From the NCBI RefSeq assembly GCF_030035675.1, contig NC_084489.1, forward strand, positions 35,610,001 through 35,674,000: 64,000 bases of DNA, in the 5' to 3' direction. The DNA comes from Rhineura floridana (lineage: Eukaryota; Chordata; Lepidosauria; Squamata; Rhineuridae). The first letter of the stretch is position 1; each line of letters starts with the position of its first letter. The notes below the pieces were generated by a model that saw only the letters and a list, made by a program, of their open reading frames with translations, was not told the DNA's origin and did no database searches. Shown here piece by piece: positions 22,104 through 33,533 of this stretch. Position numbers and translations under genes: made by a program.

Positions 22104-24283
22104 CTGTGGTAGCAAGGTAGATGTTTCCTTAACTACCTCACCTAGCTCTGAAAAAGAGGAGCCCCTTGGCCCTTTCTCAGACCTCAGGTGAGGCAAGGAG
22201 GTGAAGGGTGGCCACTGCAGATTAGTCAGCTTGGCTCCCAAGCAAAGTGGTGCCTGCAAATTACCACTCAAGCCGTTATTCATCATTGAGCAAACAAATC
22301 AGAATGAATGTGCAACCTAACCTCCATGTAAGCTTTGTGGAAGCAAATCAGCATGTGGTGAGTTACTGGTGCTGGTACTGGTCCAACCAAAAGGCTACTT
22401 CATGGTCAAGGGCCGGGGCAGGCAAGTGAGGAGGCACTGGGCAGGTTGGGAGGGGGTCTCAGCCACTTGCCTAACTACAAAAAGTCAGTTTATTTTTTAA
22501 AGTGGACTTGTTGTGTTAGGATGACAGAGCACTTTAATCCTCATTAATAGCGCAAAGCTACATTTCCCAGTATGCACTCAAATCCTTCCTGCAAATTATG
22601 GACAATCAGGATAGAGGTGCCCTAAGGAGATTAACAATGTGTGAGTGCCAGACAATCCAAGCCTAGTTTATAAAATGCTGCAGACGGACACAATTCAATC
22701 TGTAAATATTATATCACATATAATGGTTTTTTTATGTAGCTGCTGATAAAATTTTAATCCACAGGCTAGACATAATTCTATATTTTTTGAAAAGTTATGA
22801 AACGTCTAAAACTTGACTAAGAGTATGCTTCATACCAGAAACAATATAAAATGTACTATACATAGCTTCATTTTGGTGAGACACGTTCCCTTCATGTCCA
22901 GAAAGCATCTCCTCTTCTAAGTCCAAACTAACTTTTACTAGCTTGCGGGTTCTTAGATATCCCTCAAGTTACACCTTTGATGTTCAGAACTATCAATACT
23001 GTGATATTAGAAGCCATTGGTGTAGTGCCCATGAGATTGAATTTGGAACTGCTGCTGACCTGACTTCTTGTAATAATATACTGAAAAGGCTGCACTTTCA
23101 CTCTTCCCCATATGCTTTAACATCACTATCAAAAACCTGTGCAATTATATGGCCCCCCTGTTGGGAGTGCATGCTGCTTTCTCGCATAGTCAGAAAGCTA
23201 GACAAGTCAATGAGTGGGAAAAAATGATGAGGTAAAGGAAGAGTGTGAGAGAGCAAAACAGTGCAAACACAAAAGGAAAATTCAAGGGAAGAAAGAAGAA
23301 AAAAGATTTAAAAAAAATCAAAAGTCAGTTGGTAAAATTACTGTAAAATGTGTGCTGGCAATGTTTTTATAACTAAGACATGAGCTTGTTTTATGCTCAT
23401 CTTTCTAAATGTGTTGCCTTTAGGCAGCTTTTTATTTTTCCTTCTATTTTGTGCTAGATGGCAGCATAATTTAGATTATCTGTTATTTGCAAATGACCTA
23501 TTATCCCTCAATAAGCCTTCAATGCAGCCTCTTTTCTATTGTGAGGTAGCAGCAACAAAAACCTTTAGAAGAGCCTGTGCCCTATATAGTTAGTCTTTTA
23601 TAGCACATGACAGCAAGGTTAGAAAGGCTAATTAGACTGTAATTATTATGTAAAGTGAGAGCATCGTACAGTCTATCCTATCCTATCCTAGTTACAGCAT
23701 TACATTTACACCATTTCTAAACACATTTTACTTAGAAGTGCTGTGGATTTGAATGGAACTTGTTTCTGAGTAAACATGCTTTGGATCATAATTTGTTGGT
23801 AATTTTTATGTGTGTTTTCTATATCAGCCACATGGCCCAGGATATGTTAGTGCCCTTCAGGTGATAAAAAATGGAGTGATTTGGTATACATTCTGCCATC
23901 TGAGACAGTCCCCCTCCCCTTGCTCTTCCAAATGATAAGGACCAGCCTTGCTCCATATAGGCAGAAAAGAAAACAACACACTGTACATCCTATACATTTT
24001 AGTATCAAAGCAGTTTTCTAGGGAGTAGGAATAGTTTGATGGGAAGATGCCTGAATTTGGTTTTTAAATTCTAGGCTAGTTGGATGATAAGCTCAAAGAG
24101 TGGGCTCACTATTTTTTCCCCATTTTCCAGAGACAATTTGATTTTGTCCATTAACATTCTCTACCTTCACCTTACCTCCATATACTTGAAGCAAAAGACA
24201 AGCCATAGTAATAGGCAAATAGAAGTTACTTGTCACTGTGGGAAGCAGCTGTAGGCTGAACAGCATTTCTAAGCCTGCAATCC
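22104..24283. other. No gene recognised; TE-poor
   Basis: About 2.2 kb of mostly unique-looking sequence. The 94-codon frame at 22943-23227 has no known domain. A small (TATCC)n run lies near 23677-23690. A scrap of the TTTCTGAGTAAACATGCTTTGGA-type palindromic repeat lies near 23730-23785. Confidence 0.5.
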
Positions 24284-24425
24284 TATACATTAGGGTGGCT
24301 AACCTGAGGCCCTCAAGATATTGCCTGACCATCTCCTCTGACCATTGGCCGCGCTGGCTGGGGCTGATGGGAGGTAGTGTCCAACAACATTTGGAGTACC
24401 ACAAGTTCCCCTGCACTAGTCCCTA
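24284..24425. mobile_element. hAT fold-back MITE, copy 1 of 3
   Basis: Reads GTGGCTAACCTGAGGCCCTC, then CATTGGCCGCGCTGGCTGGG at the centre and the reverse complement of the first arm towards 24415. It is one of the common squamate palindromic MITEs with hAT-like ends. Confidence 0.75.
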
Positions 24426-24429
24426 TAAA

Positions 24430-24559
24430 GGGAAGATTGGCCCTCCAGAAGTTACTGGACTGCAACTCTTATCATCCCAGGCTATGGGCCATGTCTGCTG
24501 GGTCTCATGGGAATTGTAGTTTAGTAACATCTGGAGGGCCAAAGGTTCCCCACCCCTGC
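24430..24559. mobile_element. hAT fold-back MITE, copy 2 of 3
   Basis: Left arm TTGGCCCTCCAGAAGTTACT, centre GGGCCATGTCTGCTGGG, right arm AGTAACATCTGGAGGGCCAA, ending GGTTCCCCACCCCTG at 24558. The two arms pair over about 50 bases. Confidence 0.82.
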
Positions 24560-24568
24560 GCCATAACA

Positions 24569-24684
24569 AGGGTGGGGAACCTATGGCCTTCCAGCTGTTG
24601 GACTCCACCTCCCATCAGCCCCATGCAAAGGTCAGGGATGATGGGAATCCAACATCTGGAATACCACAGGTCCCTCAGCCCTGG
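24569..24684. mobile_element. hAT fold-back MITE, copy 3 of 3
   Basis: Starts GGGTGGGGAACCTATGGCC, has a short centre around CCATCAGCCCCATGCAAAGG, and ends CCACAGGTCCCTCAGCCCTG. It is adjacent to copy 2. Confidence 0.75.
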
Positions 24685-24861
24685 ACCAGGATGGGATGAA
24701 GGAGCTGCAGTTACAGAGGGAACAGGAGAAAGGAAACAGGAAGAGAGGGGAGGAAAATGAATACTAATGAGATTAAGAAAGAGTGTGTGGGATTTGTGCC
24801 ATAATATATGAAATAGTAGAATTAGGAGTCCAAGCAGTCAGGGCCCCTGGCAGTTGCTGTA

Positions 24862-24922
24862 GTGGGCTCCTTCTAGGAGGAAGGGCGGGATATAAATTGA
24901 ATAAATAAAATAAAAAGTTGTC
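24862..24922 (+). mobile_element. Short L2-type 3' tail
   Basis: GGGCTCCTTCTAGGAGGAAG followed by GGCGGGATATAAATTGAATAAATAAAA, the bare end of an L2-mobilised element. Confidence 0.7.
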
Positions 24923-25334
24923 ACATTTGGAGGGTCCACAGAGCAGCTGGGCAAAACTGTCAACACCCAAACACTCCTGATCCACCTGGACACACTCAGG
25001 CTCTTCAGTGGTCATGCCAACATTAAGCTCACGTCTCCTCTAAAGCAGATCAGGAAGATGCACAGGCCTACCTAAGCGGGTTGCGTGAAATAAAATGTCA
25101 TCTTCAATAGACACCAGCTATTTATTTATTTTTGACAGTCTACAGAGGCCTCAAGGTGTGCGTTACCCGACCAGGCTTAGAGACAACAGGAGATTGGCAA
25201 AGTAGGTGAGAACTACAAAGGACAACAAAGCCCCCCCAAATACATGCTAACCGCAAAAGCTACAGACTTATGCGTGCTTAGCTAGAAGTAAGCCTCCACG
25301 AACTCATCCGTGGGACTAAGAAACAGGCAGTGAT

Positions 25335-25425
25335 AGGATTGGTCAGAGTACTCGTCTATAACAGTCAGTAGTAACTCTGAGAGAAATCCCAGATTTTGGG
25401 CGGGGATATTGCCGGGCGGAGAGTC
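25335..25425 (+). promoter_or_regulatory. RFTN1: RFTN1 core promoter candidate (CCAAT and GC boxes, no TATA)
   Basis: An inverted CCAAT box (GGATTGGTCAG) lies near 25337-25347. A GC box (GGGCGGGG) lies near 25398-25405 and another GGGCGG near 25414. No TATA box is seen. This fits a housekeeping-type CpG-island promoter with dispersed starts. The exact start site cannot be read from sequence. Confidence 0.65.
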
Positions 25426-25860
25426 CTGGTCTCAGCCGCCTACTCTTGTCGGCGGGCGAGGAGGGCGTCATTTCGCAGCCTCTTCTGTGTCATCTTTTCC
25501 CCTCACGGAGCGCGGTTGCGAGTGGCAGACAGCCTTTGCTCTTTTTTCCCTTTTTCTTTTGAGAGGAGGAAGAGGAAGTGCCGCGGTTCCCGGAGCTCGG
25601 CGAGGCGCTGCGCCCGCCGCTCCCCCTCGAGAGGAGGCGCCTCCCAGACCCGCTTTAGCGTTACCTCCTCCAGCGGCTGCTGAAGCGCCGCCAAGTCCGC
25701 TACTCATTTCTCCCGAGGAGCAAACTTTCTGCGCTGCAATGAACGGTGCGGGGAGCGGCTGCTCGGCAGAGTCTTCTCTCAGGCTCTAAGGGAAAAAAGG
25801 GAGGTGTGTGCGTGAGTGAGAAAAAAACAGCTTCAACCTGAAAAGAAGCGCGAACCTCAG
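25420..25860 (+). other. RFTN1: RFTN1 exon 1, non-coding (5' UTR), inferred
   Basis: Inferred first exon. The right border is the best splice donor, CAG|GTGAGG, at 25860/25861. Weaker donors AAG|GTAATC (25886/25887) and CAG|GTAGGG (25899/25900) follow within 40 bases and could be used instead. The left border (start of transcription) is a guess from the GC boxes. No frame in the exon joins the MGCG start in exon 2, so it is 5' UTR, which fits the mammalian gene having its ATG in exon 2 (from memory). A 126-codon open frame at 25409-25789 is a by-product of GC richness. Evidence is sequence context only; RNA reads would settle the borders. Confidence 0.6.
25739..25789 (+). other. Upstream ORF in RFTN1 exon 1 (16 codons)
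   Basis: ATG at 25739 opens a 16-codon frame beginning MNGAGSGCSAESS and ending TAA at 25787-25789, all within the inferred 5' UTR. If transcription starts upstream of it, it could lower translation of the main frame. The context around the ATG is moderate. Confidence 0.45.
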
Positions 25861-27617
25861 GTGAGGACAGGGAAAAGACCCGCCAAGGTAATCTCTCAGG
25901 TAGGGTGAAGGGAGGTTGGTTTGGGAGGGGCGTAGCAATTGAGGGCGCTTTGGCTCCCGGCTTCTGAAGCGAGTGCCTTGTCTCCCATTTCCTTGGCTGG
26001 CATTAGCGCCTTGCCAAACTTTACAGTTAAGTGGGAGAGGAAAGTGTTTTGTGCGTTATAGGTAAGTAGATGAGGTGTGAGGTTTCATCCTTTGCCTCAG
26101 TTCCCCCACTGGACCTCACTGGTGTGAGAGCTTTTTGGACAGCGCCATTGGCGACCTGCCTGTTCTGGAACATAAAAATAAGAAAACAAGCGTTGGCTTC
26201 CACTGACTGAAGCTTCTGGCAACGTTGCCGATGGTTTCATTGTGGAGCCAAAGATTCCACCCTTTTTTTTTTTCTTGAATCCGAAGTCGAACCATATGTG
26301 TGTGCCTCCCAGTGCCTGAGAGCAACAAGGTACTCAGATCGCCGGGATGCCTGGCCGCGTGCATGTGTGTCGTCTTTGCAAAGCCTCTCACTCAGGGAAG
26401 ACGAAAGCCACTGTGCAGAAGGACTGATACCAGTCTCTGTCGCTTTCCGGTCTTTCTTAAAGGATCAGGGGTAGGTCAAAAAGTGCAGGGAGTGGGGGAG
26501 GGTTAAGGGAAATGGTGCTTGGGTTTTGTCTGTTTTTGTATCTCTTGTTCTCTTTCTTTTGGAAGTTTCTGAGAATGCTCCTTTCTGCAACCCCCTCCTA
26601 TTAGTATGAATCCTAAACTGTAAGATACAGCAAGAGAATAAGGGGGAGGAAGCAACAGCTTTTATTTTTTTTATATAAGTTGCTGCATGTTGTAAGTTCT
26701 GAGATACGCCTGCACCCAATGCTAGAATGCATTACTAGATGAAGATTAGAAAGCATGTGCTAGACAAATGGGGAGAGAGGGGGAACGTCATCAATAAGTG
26801 TAAAAATATACACACTTACTAATGTAAGCAAGAGGGTTTAATTTCCTCCTCCTTCCTCTCTAACACACATGTGCACATGCTAACCTTAATCTTTTGTTGC
26901 AGCAGCTTGCGAAAAAGATGTTATACTTCCTCAGTGGGTGGTATAAGCTGAAAGGACAGGCAGAAATATTGGGTGGAAACATCGTCTCTCAATGTCATTT
27001 GGTGTCATTCCTGTGAAAGTCTCTCATGAATCATAACGAGACGGTGAAATACATGTTCTGTTTTGATGCTTTTTTAGTGAGGGACTGATCTAAAGTGAGC
27101 AAGACTTACCAGCTAAAAGGTATGACTAGGGCTGCAGACACACTAGTTGTTTCAAAAGCAACCAGACCATTTTCTCTGGCTGTGTTTTGAAACCTCTGCC
27201 CAGGCAGGATGCATCTCAATTCCCCATTGCTGATTAGGACCACCCACAGCAAAGTGTTGAGCCAATGACTGTGTCTGCCTGATCCTACAGCAAAGCATTT
27301 TCTTTGGATGCACCTGGAACGGCAATAGGGTTGATGGCCAATGATTTCTGAAATCTATCTGAAGCTGAATTCAACATAAAGTGTGCTGGTGCTGCAACTT
27401 CTAAGGTTTGGGCATAAAAGGTGGTGGTGTTTGCCAAGCATCATGTGTTCCTGTGTTCAGAAAATGGAGGTGGAGGCACACTGAAGCCAGCAAAACTGCA
27501 AGTGTGCCTCTAATCAATATCTCTGTCCACAAGCTTCCACAATAAGGAAAAATAAATCTGAACTGAATGGGCCAAACCCAAGCTTCCTGAAACCTATGGA
27601 AATATTTAAGTCTTTCT

Positions 27618-27742
27618 AGAGCAGGCATGGGAAATCTGTAGCATACCTGGTGGTGTTGTACTGCAACTTGCATCATCCCTTACCATTGGCCATGCTGGCT
27701 GGAGATGATAGAAGTTGGGCATCAGGTTCTCAATCCCTTGTT
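27618..27742. mobile_element. hAT fold-back MITE
   Basis: AGGCATGGGAAATCTGTAGC, a central CATTGGCCATGCTGGCTGG, and an end GGTTCTCAATCCCTTG. It is a diverged copy of the family seen at 24284-24684. Confidence 0.65.
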
Positions 27743-27969
27743 CTAGACGCAGCAATTGGCTTTTGCTTAGCCTCCATCAAATAGATCAGTTTTTACTCAC
27801 TTACTGTTTTGTTTTTGTTTTAAATCTAAAATCTCTAAAAAGTTAAAACTGGTTCCTTTTATTAATTTGCTTGTTTTTAAACAGACCTGAAAATTTGCTC
27901 AAATACACAGTACATGTTAGGCTGTATCTACACAACTTTTATTTGAGTCTGGCATTGCTTTTTTGACAT

Positions 27970-28436
27970 ACATTCAGGTAGAGTTAGGCATGGAAGGATC
28001 TGTCAATTTCAGTTCTCTGTTTCTCATTTTCCCAATGTTACATATCAATTCACACTTCTGCAACAATTTGTACTTTTAAAAAATCCTCATGAAAATTCAT
28101 TAGCATTTTAATGTGAATTTCTCCTAATAAACTCATTTTTGTATATAGTTTTGACTAACTCTATTGCTGTCCACAGTTCTGCAAACATTTTTGTCCTACG
28201 TAATGTATTGTTACATGTTATTTTTAGTAATATATTCATTTTGTGTATACTTTCCCCTAATATATGCATGTTTATAAACATTGTTTGGAGAACTGCATTG
28301 CAAAATTTGGATAAGTGCAAATTTAAAAATGGCCGTATTTTGATTTTCTTATTGTTTTCAAAAGTGCAAATTTGATAGGTCTGCCTTTAAATGGAAACTG
28401 AATTGAATTTCTCTACCCATTCTTAGAGTGTTTTTG
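27970..28436. repeat. AT-rich squamate repeat, possibly a DNA element
   Basis: The stretch has short phrases that recur inside it (AAATTTG, GTGCAAATTT, AATTCAT) and imperfect inverted ends (GATCTGTCAATTTCAGTTC and GAAACTGAATTGAATTTC). I recognise the style from squamate genomes but cannot name the family. Confidence 0.4.
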
Positions 28437-29571
28437 TATGTGACTTGGAAGCTTGTATACTAAGCCAGTTCTGTATTTCTTTTGAGGTGCACACAAGTAA
28501 AACTGTGAACTGGGTCAAGATTTAAGTAATTAAGTAGACCCACTGAAATCAATGGGACACGTAAGTCATCACTAACTTATTAATTTCATAGGTTCTCCTT
28601 TTAGCCTGATTAAATCTGGATCCAACCCTGTCTGTGCAGTGTCAAAAATAAAGCCACCCAAAGCTAAAGGATGTTGTGGTTGTACCACACAAATTGCTAA
28701 TTTAGGTCACAATAGACCATATAAGGCCCTGAGACATGACAGAACTTTGTCATCTCATGGTTTCGTGCTTAACTGGCTTTGGAAGGGATTTTTTTTGTGT
28801 GTTTTTGAGAACACAGTACAGTCAGTCTATATTTGACATAGTATTGTAAACATACTAATTTTGCCTGATATGAGAAGCTTCACTATAAGCACCAATGTCT
28901 TGTTCTTAACATATAGGACAAATGTTGATGTGTTCTCTTGCATATAATCTACCAGTAGCTGTTGGTGGTGTGGTGAAGGCATTGCGGTACTGCATATCTG
29001 AATTCCAGACGCTGAGGATAGCTGCTGCATTCTGAGAGGGTGAGGTGCAAAGTGTGGGGAACTCAGCACAGTGGGATAGTAAGACAGCAGGAACATTGGA
29101 TTGACTCTATTGCCACACCTGCACTGCCTCTGGCCCCACGCATTGTCCCTCCCTCTCTTGGTAAGCAGCAGCAGCCCTCGGGATCCAGAAGCCAGGTATA
29201 CAATGCTGCAACAACCTCACTGGCCCACCAACCGCTATGGCAAGCTACTGATCATAATGGATATAACTCATAATACAGTGGACTGTATTATGAATGACTT
29301 AAGGAAGAGAAAAAACATCAACTGCTTAAGATGGTTTGTTTGGCCCCAAACATCTTTAACTCAAGTTTGTTCAGGGATAATATTTATTGCAGGTCATGCT
29401 CTCCCCTTCCTACCATTTTGCCTGGCTCCACTCTCGCTATCCCACTGAACCTAGCATTGAATTACATAAAAGCATTTAATGCCACTGTGATTCTGGTAGC
29501 AAGGAATTTTTATTGAGGGGTGTGTGAGGGTCAACTCTTGCACATATTGCTGTGAGGAAAGGAAAGTTGAT

Positions 29572-29634
29572 ATCCCTCTGGGCTCCTACTGGGAGGAAGG
29601 GCGGGATATAAATCAAATAAATAAATAAAAATTA
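29572..29634 (+). mobile_element. Short L2-type 3' tail
   Basis: GGGCTCCTACTGGGAGGAAG, then GGCGGGATATAAATCAAATAAATAAATAAA. Confidence 0.72.
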
Positions 29635-30954
29635 CTCCATCTAAAAATGGTAAGTTACTGAAAAGGTAGAGTCAGACTGGGGCCACCAAGAAACCAGTGA
29701 GTGTTATCAGCATCCTGGGGTAAATCTCAAAGTTTGCAGAAGTACAAAAATATTTAAAATAAAAACAGCCCAATGAGGACTAAGCATGCTCAGTAGCCAC
29801 AGAATGTTGGCATTCAGATGGAAGGAAAATCTGAGGGAGATTAATTTGGCAGAAGGGCATGGCATGCTGGCTGAAACCCTAAAAGGAACACTCCTGTTAG
29901 GAGGTGAGCATACATTGCAACATTTAGTTGCAAGCCCCACTTGTTCTTTATAGTATGAAAGTTTCTTAATAGAATCATTATGTATGATGACACTGATAAG
30001 GGGTCATAACCGACTCTCTTTTTTGTGTTCCAACTTTCTTAAACTAATGTCTGCATTATATCAGCACATTTTTGTTTCTCAGATAGTAGGATGTTATGCG
30101 TTAATGGGGCAACAATAATGTTAGACCTTGTAATGTGGTGACATATTAAATGTGTGAATAACAATGCTTTTGGCAGCATGTGAATATTTGTCTGGAAAAT
30201 GGAAATTATAGAATATTTCCTCCTAGAGTAATGCATTGCATCTCTTTCTGAACCAGGAGGTGTCCTGACTCTTGATACTCTCTGCACATCACAGTCTTCT
30301 GAAAAATGGAATCTGAATAGGACTCCCCTTTGAGCTCATGTGTGATGCTCTTAGATTGGCCAGAGGGTTGCCGTTAAGTGATGTAAGGCAACATTGATTC
30401 CTTTGCGGGAATCAGCATGGTAACTCTACAGCACATTCTATTCCCATCTGGGGCAACAAATTGAACTTGATCGTTCTGCAAGGCAGTGCAGAACAATAAA
30501 AAAAGAAGAGAACCTCTCAAGGATTTGCTTCAGTTAAGATTTAATTATATTGCAAGTTGAAATCTTTAGCTGAGAAATCTAATGGCCATTTTATTTAAAC
30601 AAAAAGTTATTTCATTTCTCTTCTTTTGACTATTCATTATTTTGTATATTATATTAACAAAGGCTGCAATACTGCATATGTCTTAGGCCGTTTCAATTCT
30701 GTTGGAGGCAATGCAGTACAATAAGAGTACTGCTTTGCAGAGGATTGCAGTCAGAATTAGAATGTTCAATCCAATCAATATTATACAGCCACGAGAGTGG
30801 CTGTACCAACATGGATTTTTCGCATTCCGCAATGTTAAATTGAAAATACCCCTCATGCCATTCTACTGCTTCCCATAAGCTCCTTTCAAAATGAAACCTT
30901 ACAATACTTATAGTCCTGAACTCAGAAACACTTGCTTAAGTTTTCATGGGGATA

Positions 30955-31218
30955 CACAAAACAGTCAGAGAGAATCGAGAGTTCAAAGTGTAGTTTGTGA
31001 AGGTGCTGATAGCTGATAGGAGGCTTCTATTCCCCTGGCAGAACTCCAGTGACCCGGGTTGTTTAATAGTCAGCCCCTCTCCTGGGGATTGTAGCTCTGT
31101 GAGGGGAACAGGGCATCTACTAGCAACTCTCAGCACCCTTCACAAACTACACTTCCCAGGATTCCTGAGGGGAGTCATGGCTGTTTAAAGTGAAATAAAT
31201 ATCTGGTGTGGATGTGGC
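30955..31218. mobile_element. Palindromic hAT-type MITE
   Basis: Arms contain GTAGTTTGTGAAGG on the left and its complement CCTTCACAAACTACACTTCC on the right. The centre holds two complementary versions of CTGTGAGGGGAACAGG. The end is GTGTGGATGTGGCC. It is the same family as 58218-58865. Confidence 0.75.
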
Positions 31219-31374
31219 CAGGATGTCGTTTTGGTTTAAATTTGGATGAGAGACTACATGTGCCTGCTGTAGAATGAAAAGGTGGGGGAAACCGTGACAA
31301 ACAATGATATTGTTCACAGTGTTTTCCTTTTGGAAAGGAAAGGGGCTTGCCCTCTGCCCAATGCCCACCTACCC

Positions 31375-31594
31375 ACCCAATCTCCTCCCTTCCCTCTCCC
31401 CTCCCCCTTCCTCCCCTTTTTTACCCTTCCGCTCCTCCTCCTCCTCCCCTCCCCTCCCCCACATATCCTAAGCATGATTGTACAGGAGTAAATCCCACTG
31501 AATTCAAAAAGCATGCCCTCCTCTCCTCCTTTCTCTTATCTCCTCCCTCTTGCCCCTTCCCTACCCTTTCCTTCACCCATCCTACCCCTCCCCC
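31375..31594. repeat. Polypyrimidine-rich tract
   Basis: Long C/T-rich runs (CCCTCTCCCCTCCCCC, CTCCTCCTCCTCCTCCCC) at 31380-31460 and 31515-31600, interrupted by the phrase CCTAAGCATGATTGTACAGG. A similar tract follows at 32400-32515. The strand asymmetry allows triplex-type structures. Confidence 0.7.
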
Positions 31595-32050
31595 CTCCCA
31601 ATCAGGGCCGGCTCCAGGCATGCGGGGGCCCTTGGGCAACAGCTTGCCCTGGCCCCCCAGTGGGTGTGTGGGTGTGCACACGCGCATGTATGTGCATGCC
31701 CCCATGGCCCCCCTACCTGTCTAGTCTTTACCATTGCCCTTAATGAAGATGGCTGCCACGGTTTCCCTAAGGGGAATGAATCCCCCGCCGCCATCTTTGT
31801 TGATGGCACATGTGCGTGCTATGTGCGCACATCTCTGCCATCAACTAAGATGGCGGCAGCGGCTTCAGTACCTTAGGGAAGCTGTGGCTGCCATCTTCAT
31901 TAAGGGCAATGCTAAAAAGCCAGCTGACAGGTAAGTGGGGGCATGGATCATGGAAAGGGAGTGGAGGGCCCCTCAGGGGCTCCTGTAGCTCCGGGAGCCT
32001 CAGGCCAGTGCCCAACCTGGCTGCCCTTTAGAACCGGCCCTGCTCCCAAT
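31595..32050. mobile_element. 440-bp hAT MITE with perfect 8-bp TSD
   Basis: The element proper is 31603-32042. The ends CAGGGCCGGCTC and GAACCGGCCCTG are inverted. The flanking 8-bp duplication CTCCCAAT is perfect at 31595-31602 and 32043-32050, which is diagnostic of the hAT superfamily. Inside, 31735-31775 and 31872-31912 form a second, nested inverted repeat (ATTGCCCTTAATGAAGATGG and its complement). No transposase, so it is non-autonomous. Confidence 0.93.
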
Positions 32051-32164
32051 TATCTTCTCCCTCCTTTCCTCTCTTCTGCCCTCCCCCCTTCTCCTCCTCC
32101 CCCATGGTCAGTTTTACCTATCTTAACCATGACTGCACAGGAGCAAATTCCACTGAACAATAAG

Positions 32165-32396
32165 CATGCATATGGAATTGTTTTTTAATATATTTTTAAA
32201 CCTTTTTAATGTTTTTAAAGCTTTTAAAATGTTTTTAAAGAGGTTTTGTTTTAATATGTTTTTAATGGTTGTTGTGTTTTAATATATTTTAAAGTCTGTT
32301 TTATGATGTTTTAAAGTGTTTTTAGTGCTTTTGTTTGCCGCCCTGGGCTCCTCCTGGGAAAAAGGGCGGGATATATATAAAATAAATAAATAAATA
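32165..32396 (+). mobile_element. L2-type LINE 3' end
   Basis: TTTTTAA-rich 3' UTR, then GCCGCCCTGGGCTCCTCCTG, GGCGGGATATATATAAAAT and an (AAAT)n tail. Confidence 0.78.
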
Positions 32397-32725
32397 ATAA
32401 ATGATCAAACCTGCCCTTCCCTCCCCCTCCCCTATCTCCTCCCTCCTGCCCCCAGCCTTCTAATCCTTCTAATCCCCTCCCCTTCTAATCCCCTCCCCCT
32501 CCTTCACGGTCAGTTTCATCTATGCTAAGCATGATTGCAGAGGGGTAAATCACATTGAACTCAGTAGGTATGATCAATCCATTCTCAGCACACTTGCACA
32601 GGATCCCATTTCTTACCTCCCTGATTAAAAAGCAGAGAAATTCACTAATAGGCAAAAAAACCCTTGTGGTTTAAGAACATATCTATAGCCAACAGTATCA
32701 AATTTTAAAAAGCAGAGAAATTTGA
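32397..32725. other. No gene; pyrimidine-rich tract and palindromic-repeat scraps
   Basis: C/T-rich sequence at 32400-32515, then GCTAAGCATGATTGCAGAGG, a scrap of the same repeat seen near 31468 and 32123. Confidence 0.5.
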
Positions 32726-32942
32726 CAGTTGTGTTGGACTATGACCTGGGAAACGAGAGTTCAAATCCCCACCCAGCCATGGAACTCACTGGGTGACCTT
32801 GGGCCAGTCACTGCCTCTCAGCCTCAGAGGAAGGCAATGGTAAACCACCTCTGAATACAGTTTACCATGAAAACCCTATTCATAGGGTCGCCTATAAGTC
32901 AGAATCAAATTAAAGGCAGTCCATTTCATTTTCATAGTGCAT
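32726..32942 (+). mobile_element. Sauria-type SINE, 5'-truncated
   Basis: Starts within the tRNA-like head (GTGTTGGACTATGACCTGGG) and ends with the BovB-type tail (CATAGGGTCGCCTATAAGTC, AAGGCAGTCCATTT). Confidence 0.9.
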
Positions 32943-33533
32943 GCACCAGGGGAGCAGGAGACCTGACCTCCTCTCTGAGATATTGGACTGCCCTACAAAT
33001 TTGTCAAAATGCAAACACAATTTGGGTTGGTCTTTCACAGTCCAATCCACTTCCTGTGTACCTTGGAAGAATTTGGTAACACGTGCATACCAGCAAATTC
33101 ATGCTGTGCAATTAAAGTTGATTTGGGGTCTTGGGCAACAAACCTGGTTCCTCCCCAAATCGGATTTTTTGCAATAAGGAAAGTGATGGGGAAATACACC
33201 GGAAAGTGTGGAATAACATTTACAATGTTGTCTAACCTCCTCACAGACAAATCAGGATGACTGCTCAATATACAGGTTGTCTAGAAGGGACCCAGGAGGT
33301 TGAGCAAAGCCAGAGAGGAGTGGTCCCTAGAAGGATGGTGTGTGACATGGGGAGCATCACAAGAGCCAGATAGAGAGGCTTGGAGGGGCCACATTTGACA
33401 TCCCCCAACCTGAGATTCCTTACGCCCCCCCAGTCCAAATACTTTCCCTTCTTACTGTGGAAGGATCGGCACTGGCTGAACTGGATCTTTAATCCTATCT
33501 ATTTTGTAACTTTTTTTCTGAAGCATCGCAAAT

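Larger units (their letters stand above)
25390..26060. promoter_or_regulatory. RFTN1: CpG island over the RFTN1 first exon
   Basis: The only CpG-dense stretch in the window. CG dinucleotides are packed between 25400 and 25760 and thin out towards 26060, against an AT-rich background on both sides. It contains no repeat. It sits 18 kb upstream of the RFTN1 coding start on the same strand, as expected for the 5' end of that gene. Confidence 0.85.

Noticed and set aside
22943-23227. 94-codon plus-strand frame
   Set aside because: No domain, no splice signals around it, and no codon pattern that sets it apart from chance.
1-25000. Search for DAZL, the neighbour upstream of RFTN1 in mammals
   Set aside because: No exon with an RNA-recognition motif or DAZ repeat was seen. 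The gene may lie further left, or only its untranslated end may be here, which I cannot recognise.
25409-25789. 126-codon frame in the CpG island
   Set aside because: It begins before a likely transcription start, overlaps other open frames on both strands, has no domain, and reflects GC richness. Only the short ATG frame at its end is worth noting as an upstream ORF.
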